A stretch of DNA of 38,075 nt from Bacteroidales bacterium (GTDB lineage: Bacteria; Bacteroidota; Bacteroidia; Bacteroidales; TTA-H9), in contig JAQVCV010000011.1 in the NCBI GenBank assembly GCA_028689615.1, positions 1-38,075 of the forward strand, in the 5' to 3' direction. Positions 34,294-38,075 of this stretch are shown piece after piece. Numbering within the stretch: position 1 is the stretch's first letter; the number at the start of each line of letters is the position of its first letter. Below the pieces are notes generated by a model. That model made no database searches and was not told the DNA's origin. It saw only the letters and a list, made by a program, of their open reading frames with translations. A program made the position numbers and the translations under genes.

Positions 34294-35703
34294 TTACTTT
34301 GCTACTTCAGCGGGTTTTCGTGCAATTTGAGCCAGCATTTCGGCTTCCATCACAACTTTATCGCCAACAAAGGCCTGTCCGGCCATGTGGCACAGTCCGC
34401 GTCGAATGGGTGACAATAGTTTCAGGCTGAAAATCAGGGTGTCGCCCGGAACAACTTTTTGCCGAAACCTTACATTGTCAATTTTCATGAAAAAAGTAAG
34501 GTAGTTCTCTGGATCAGGTACGCTGCTTAAAATGAGGATACCTCCTGTCTGGGCCATCGCTTCAATTTGCAAAACGCCTGGCATTACAGGCTCATCAGGG
34601 AAATGCCCGTTGAAGAAAGTTTCGTTCATCGTTACGTTTTTGATCCCGATTACATGTTCGGCATCCATATCGAGTATCTTATCTACGAGAAGGAAAGGCG
34701 GGCGGTGGGGCAGGAGGCGCTTGATGGCGTTGATGTCAAAAAGGGGAGGTTTGTTTGGGTCGTATTGCGGAATACCTGCCATTTTTTTTTCGTTGCGAAT
34801 CTGCTCCCTGATCATCTTGGCAAAGGCTATATTGGAAGCGTGTCCGGGGCGTGTGGCAATGATATGACCTCTGATTCTGACTCCAAGTAATGAAAGATCG
34901 CCAATCACATCCAGCAGTTTATGGCGGGCCGGTTCGTTGATCTGATTGAGCTCTATGTTGTTGAGTATTCCTTCTTTCAATACTTCAACCCGCGGTTTGT
35001 TGAAGAAAGCCGAAAGACGATCAAGCTCGTCCTGCCCAATGAGCCTGTTAACAAATACGATAGCGTTGTTCAGATCACCACCTTTGATAAGGTTGTTGCT
35101 GATCAAATATTCCATTTCATGCAGAAAGACAAAGGTGCGGCTGTTGGCGATTTCGTTTCTGAAATCGTCGATATGATCAAGAGCAGCATGTTGAGTGTCG
35201 AGCACCTTCGACTCGTAGTCAATCATTACCGAGTAACGCAGTTCGGGGGAGGGGATGGCAATGATCTCAACCTTTTTGTCCTGGTTTCTAAAAACAATGT
35301 TTTGAGTGAGTTCGTAATATTCTCTTTCTGCGTTTTGCTCAACGATTCCTGCTTTGTCAAGAGTTTCAACCCAAAACCGGCTGCTTCCATCTAAAATAGG
35401 CAACTCAACACCGGTAGTTTCTATAATCAGGTTATCAATGCCTAACCCAAAAACAGCAGCAAGCAAATGTTCGGTTGTGCTGATTCTGACATCGTTTTTA
35501 ACCAGGTTGGTCCCCCGTTCGGTGTCTTTAACGTAATCAATGTCGGCCTCAATTACCGGTGACCCCTCTAAGTCGGTTCTTACAAATTTATATCCATGAT
35601 TTTCTGGTGCAGGACGAAACGTTACTGTAACGTGCTGACCAGTATGAAGGCCAGTACCCGATATGGATACAACCTCGCGTATAGTTCTCTGTTTTTCGCT
35701 CAT
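34294..35703 (-). CDS. lpxC/fabZ: Bifunctional LpxC deacetylase / FabZ dehydratase
   Basis: LpxC performs the committed deacetylation in lipid A synthesis; FabZ dehydrates 3-hydroxyacyl-ACP in fatty-acid synthesis. Their fusion is common in Bacteroidota. The start at 35703 (MSEKQRTIREVVSISGTGLH) matches the LpxC N-terminus; a further 12 codons upstream look unrelated. LpxC zinc ligands are His79 (TEHLLAA), His261 and Asp265 (RHKLLDVIGD), with His288 (RPGHASN) near the active site. FabZ begins ~325 with INAIKRLLPHRPPFLLVD, and has catalytic His367 (NGHFPDEPVMPGV) and Glu381 (IEAMAQTGG). The length is 469 residues. Both halves look intact. Confidence 0.95.
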   Translation of the reverse strand: MSEKQRTIREVVSISGTGLHTGQHVTVTFRPAPENHGYKFVRTDLEGSPVIEADIDYVKDTERGTNLVKNDVRISTTEHLLAAVFGLGIDNLIIETTGVELPILDGSSRFWVETLDKAGIVEQNAEREYYELTQNIVFRNQDKKVEIIAIPSPELRYSVMIDYESKVLDTQHAALDHIDDFRNEIANSRTFVFLHEMEYLISNNLIKGGDLNNAIVFVNRLIGQDELDRLSAFFNKPRVEVLKEGILNNIELNQINEPARHKLLDVIGDLSLLGVRIRGHIIATRPGHASNIAFAKMIREQIRNEKKMAGIPQYDPNKPPLFDINAIKRLLPHRPPFLLVDKILDMDAEHVIGIKNVTMNETFFNGHFPDEPVMPGVLQIEAMAQTGGILILSSVPDPENYLTFFMKIDNVRFRQKVVPGDTLIFSLKLLSPIRRGLCHMAGQAFVGDKVVMEAEMLAQIARKPAEVAK

Positions 35704-35796
35704 AATCAATCGGCAAAGGTAAGAATTATTTGCATTCATACTCGTTCCATCTCCGCAGTGGGTTTGGTGGATTGTATGGAATGTTTTTACAAGTAA

Positions 35797-36834
35797 TCAA
35801 CTGTTTTCAAGCTCTTTGACTCGTTTTTCGAGCTCGGCAATTTGCCTGGCTAAATCGGGTAGTTTGCGATAAACCACATAACTGCGTTGGTATTTCCCAA
35901 GATCGAATGCAGGAGAACCCTGCAGAATAGCGCCAGGTTGGCTAACCGTGTTGCCAATTCCCGACTGAGCTGCAATCTTCACTCCATCCGCTATTTGGAT
36001 GTGTCCAACAACACCGGCCTGACCACCAATCATGCAATTGGCACCTATATGAGTCGATCCGCTAACGCCGGTTTGGGCAGCAATCACAGTATTTTCTCCC
36101 ACCTGAACGTTGTGGGCTATCTGAATAAGATTGTCCAACTTAACGCCTTTCCTGATGATTGTGCTGCCGAGGGTGGCTCTGTCGATTGTGGTGTTGGCGC
36201 CAATTTCTACCTGGTCTTCAATTACAACATTGCCTATCTGAGGCAATTTTGAATAGGCTTGATCGCTTTGCGGGGCAAAACCAAAACCGTCGGCCCCTAT
36301 TACTACTCCGCTGTGCAAGGTGCAACTCTTTCCTATCACATTATCGGAATAAACTTTGACACCAGAAAACAAGATTGAATTGTCGCCAATTCTAACATTA
36401 TCGCCCAGATAAACGTGAGGATAAATTTTGACATTGTCGCCTATCACAACATGGTCGCCAATGGAGGCAAAGTCTCCAATATACACTTTCGCACCAATAC
36501 TGGCTGTTTCAGCAACTGACGATTTCTCGGAAATGCCTGTTTTGTTCAGCTTAATTTGGTTATAGAGCTCAAGCAGTTTGCCGAAAGCGATGTAGGCATC
36601 AGCGACTCTGATTAAAGTGGCTGATACGGTTTTTTCGGGAATAAATTGTTGATTAACAATAACTATTGAAGAAGCTGTGGAGTAAATAAAAGGCGTGTAT
36701 TTGGGATTGGCGAGGAATGAGATGCAGCCAGGGGCTCCTTCTTCAATTCTGGCCAGCGACCATACAGTGGCGTCAGGATTTCCATCAACCTGTCCCTGAA
36801 GCATTTCGGCAATTTGCCTCGCGGTAAATTTCAT
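35797..36834 (-). CDS. lpxD: UDP-3-O-acylglucosamine N-acyltransferase
   Basis: LpxD adds the second 3-hydroxyacyl chain to glucosamine in lipid A synthesis. The start at 36834 (MKFTARQIAEMLQGQVDG) matches the family N-terminus; 16 upstream in-frame codons are probably not translated. The 345 residues have the LpxD uridine-binding N-domain (ISFLANPKY, ~40-50) and a hexapeptide beta-helix from ~100. The expected catalytic His is His241 in LIQIAHNVQVGEN. A C-terminal helix (QIAELEKRVKELENS) completes it. It is 93 bases upstream of lpxC/fabZ on the same strand and is probably co-transcribed with it. Confidence 0.94.
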   Translation of the reverse strand: MKFTARQIAEMLQGQVDGNPDATVWSLARIEEGAPGCISFLANPKYTPFIYSTASSIVIVNQQFIPEKTVSATLIRVADAYIAFGKLLELYNQIKLNKTGISEKSSVAETASIGAKVYIGDFASIGDHVVIGDNVKIYPHVYLGDNVRIGDNSILFSGVKVYSDNVIGKSCTLHSGVVIGADGFGFAPQSDQAYSKLPQIGNVVIEDQVEIGANTTIDRATLGSTIIRKGVKLDNLIQIAHNVQVGENTVIAAQTGVSGSTHIGANCMIGGQAGVVGHIQIADGVKIAAQSGIGNTVSQPGAILQGSPAFDLGKYQRSYVVYRKLPDLARQIAELEKRVKELENS

Positions 36835-37204
36835 CTGTTCCGGTATCAAAATTTGCGGGTGCAAGTTTACGAATAATTTCAAGGCAACAGTTCGTTTTTA
36901 TGTACTTTACTGTTGGTGTGGGGACGTTGTATTTCCTGAATGGTTGGCTGCGACTTTGGTCGCCGGACGATTTGAATGCGGAAGGTGAAGACTTACATCG
37001 GATAACATGGGTTTGTGGAGAGGGTTGTTTTTGTTTTCGATACAAGCTAAAGGTTCGTTTAGCATGACTAGAAATAATCTGGATTTATTAATACCGATCG
37101 ATCCGGACTTTAACAGACTGATTTAATGATTTATGGAGTTCGTATCCGTGAATAAGTTTATTAGTTATAACCCTTCTTTATTGCCAGAGAAAATCAACTT
37201 TTTG
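36835..37204. other. About 370 bp with no gene seen
   Basis: This stretch lies upstream of lpxD and downstream of the tRNA/GIY-YIG region. Open frames here have no coding character. It should contain the lpxD promoter, but no strong TAnnTTTG match was found. Confidence 0.5.
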
Positions 37205-37239
37205 AAAAAAAAAGGGCCGATCTGCTGATGCAAACCGGC
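37205..37239 (-). terminator. Terminator after the damaged tRNA-Asn copy
   Basis: A 10-bp stem (37216-37225 with 37230-37239, two G-T pairs, loop ATCA) is followed by nine T on the minus strand. It lies 9 bases past the 3' end of the tRNA-like sequence, as it would for a working tRNA. Confidence 0.8.
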
Positions 37240-37247
37240 TTTTGAAG

Positions 37248-37327
37248 CTCCCCCTTCAGGACTTGAACCTGAGACCCTCTGATTAATCCCGAAGTTTCGG
37301 GACTCTAACCAACTGAGCTAAAATCCC
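37248..37327 (-). pseudogene. Damaged tRNA-Asn copy overlapping the GIY-YIG gene
   Basis: From the anticodon loop onward (TTAATCAGAGGGTC, T-arm, 3' acceptor AGGGGGA) this copy is identical to the intact tRNA-Asn at 37751-37824. Its D-arm (AGCTCAGTTGGTTAGAG) is also the same. Two parts differ. The 5' acceptor reads GGGATTT and cannot pair with the 3' side. Ten bases of the anticodon arm, including the first anticodon base, are replaced by the 16-bp palindrome TCCCGAAACTTCGGGA. No functional tRNA can fold. The last 14 codons of the GIY-YIG gene are read from its 5' half. Confidence 0.85.
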
Positions 37328-37588
37328 ATCAAAGAATTGGCCCTCAAGGAGTTTTTCAATAAAGGCTTTGCTTCTCTGTTTCTTGATAAACCGTTCGATC
37401 ACCATGGCTTGCCCCCGATCGTCGCCACACTCAAACACTCCCGCCAGAATCCATGGCCGGTGTTTCGACGTGTAGGTGGTGTGGTCGTTGGAATTATGCT
37501 CCTCCAATCGTCTCCAAGGGTCGTCAGAATGTCCAATATAGTACCTCCCTGACGATTCTGAAAAAAGGATATAGATGTAATAGTTCAT
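37283..37588 (-). CDS. Free-standing GIY-YIG nuclease domain protein
   Basis: GIY-YIG domains are small nuclease folds found in homing enzymes, UvrC and stand-alone proteins. The 101 residues have YYIYILFSESSGRYYIGHSD (both Tyr-containing motif halves), Arg in DPWRRLEEH and the catalytic-type Glu in VIERFIKKQRS. Stand-alone members usually end near residue 80-85. Here the frame continues through GQFFDG into ILAQLVRVPKLRD, and that tail is translation of a tRNA D-arm plus the palindrome. The TAA stop is in the former anticodon loop. The tail is therefore acquired rather than part of the fold. The gene lies between a damaged and an intact tRNA-Asn, all on the minus strand. Confidence 0.85.
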   Translation of the reverse strand: MNYYIYILFSESSGRYYIGHSDDPWRRLEEHNSNDHTTYTSKHRPWILAGVFECGDDRGQAMVIERFIKKQRSKAFIEKLLEGQFFDGILAQLVRVPKLRD

Positions 37589-37701
37589 TGCTCTGGTTGA
37601 GAAAATTGAGATAAAAATAAGAAAAGCCTTCGCACAATTCGCATGGACATGGCAGAGAACAATAGACCAACGTCGATTTTGTAAACGCTTCTGTAGGAGC
37701 C

Positions 37702-37745
37702 CAAAAACAAATCAGCCCGTTACAACGTGTGTAACGGGCTGATTT
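37702..37745 (-). terminator. Terminator after intact tRNA-Asn
   Basis: A perfect stem of about 16 bp (37709-37724 with 37730-37745; core TCAGCCCGTTACA) is followed on the minus strand by TTGTTTTTGG, just past the tRNA 3' end. Confidence 0.9.
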
Positions 37746-37750
37746 TGAAG

Positions 37751-37824
37751 CTCCCCCTTCAGGACTTGAACCTGAGACCCTCTGATTAACAGTCAGATGC
37801 TCTAACCAACTGAGCTAAGGAGGA
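37751..37824 (-). tRNA. tRNA-Asn (anticodon GTT)
   Basis: The 74-base minus-strand sequence folds as a full cloverleaf. Acceptor TCCTCCT pairs with AGGGGGA, with one T-G pair. The D-arm is GCTC...GAGC. Anticodon stem TCTGA pairs with TCAGA around the loop CTGTTAA. T-stem TCAGG pairs with CCTGA around TTCAAGT. The discriminator base is G. CCA is not encoded. The anticodon GTT reads Asn codons AAC and AAT. Confidence 0.96.
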
Positions 37825-38075
37825 ATATTTTAAGAACTTGAACCTTTGACTCTCTGATTAATCCCGAAGTTTCGGGACTCTAACCAACTGAGCTAAGGAG
37901 GAATATTTTAAGAACTTGAACCTTTGACTCTCTGATTAATCCCGAAGTTTCGGGACTCTAACCAACTGAGCTAAGGAGGAATATTTTAAGAACTTGAACC
38001 TTTGACTCTCTGATTAATCCCGAAGTTTCGGGACTCTAACCAACTGAGCTAAGGAGGAATATTTTAAGAACTTGA
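37825..38075 (-). repeat. 78-bp tandem repeat of damaged tRNA-Asn sequence
   Basis: Three full units and a partial fourth follow the intact tRNA without spacers. Their tRNA-like 5' ends are at 37902, 37980 and 38058, exactly 78 apart, and the intact tRNA's 5' end (37824) is in the same phase. Each unit keeps acceptor TCCTCCT, the D-arm, the 16-bp palindrome in place of the anticodon arm's 5' half, TTAATCAGAG and a decayed T-arm (AAAGGTTCAAGTTCTT). The 3' acceptor has become AAAATATT, so no unit can make a tRNA. The full units look identical to one another, and the array runs off the window end. Confidence 0.92.

Noticed and set aside
36785..37045. 86-codon minus-strand frame over the lpxD start
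   Set aside because: It overlaps the lpxD N-terminus in another frame and has no coding character or motif.
37825..38075. CRISPR array
   Set aside because: The 78-bp units are contiguous and identical in full, with no variable spacers, and each is recognisably tRNA-derived.

Overview
The window reads as a Bacteroidota (Bacteroidetes) chromosome fragment at ordinary gene density. Pointers to that phylum are a fused lpxC/fabZ gene, PorX (the response regulator of the type IX secretion system, T9SS), secreted proteins with T9SS type A C-terminal domains, DUF5686 and DUF5687 families, TonB proteins of the MPxFPGG type, and TAnnTTTG -7 promoter boxes with no clear Shine-Dalgarno sites. Order or genus cannot be fixed from this window.

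Layout. 1-111 is an AT-rich scrap resembling a GH3 hydrolase; it joins abruptly to the 3' end of carB (110-583). 756-3508 is a four-gene + strand cluster: a membrane protein, two small membrane or envelope proteins, and a GH24 lysozyme, ended by a perfect bidirectional terminator. 3562-5741 (minus) holds two tonB genes and gcvH. 5871-14751 (plus) holds a multi-pass membrane protein, the helicase hrpB, a MazG-like pyrophosphohydrolase, a DUF5687 permease with its ABC ATPase, and a DUF5686 outer-membrane protein. 14915-15733 holds a small membrane protein and a broken VOC/glyoxalase gene.

The accessory core is 15871-31575 (minus). A T9SS cargo protein with a small Gly/Pro-rich partner is followed, after an 860-bp gap, by a three-gene operon. 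That operon encodes a ~2,170-residue secreted GH13 alpha-amylase and two large non-catalytic proteins. The three share an N-terminal region and together carry twelve copies of a ~130-residue module that I know from Bacteroidota secreted proteins but cannot name. A LacI-type operator overlaps the -33 element of the operon's promoter. No SusC/SusD pair is present, so this looks like a secreted, module-based starch or glycogen system working through T9SS. porX lies directly upstream.

31646-36834 (minus) holds porX and the lipid A genes lpxA, lpxC/fabZ and lpxD. The right end (37205-38075) is unusual. A free-standing GIY-YIG nuclease gene runs into a damaged tRNA-Asn copy. An intact tRNA-Asn lies beside it, followed by at least three 78-bp tandem units derived from the same damaged tRNA. 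In every damaged copy a 16-bp palindrome replaces the 5' half of the anticodon arm. The repeats run off the end of the window.
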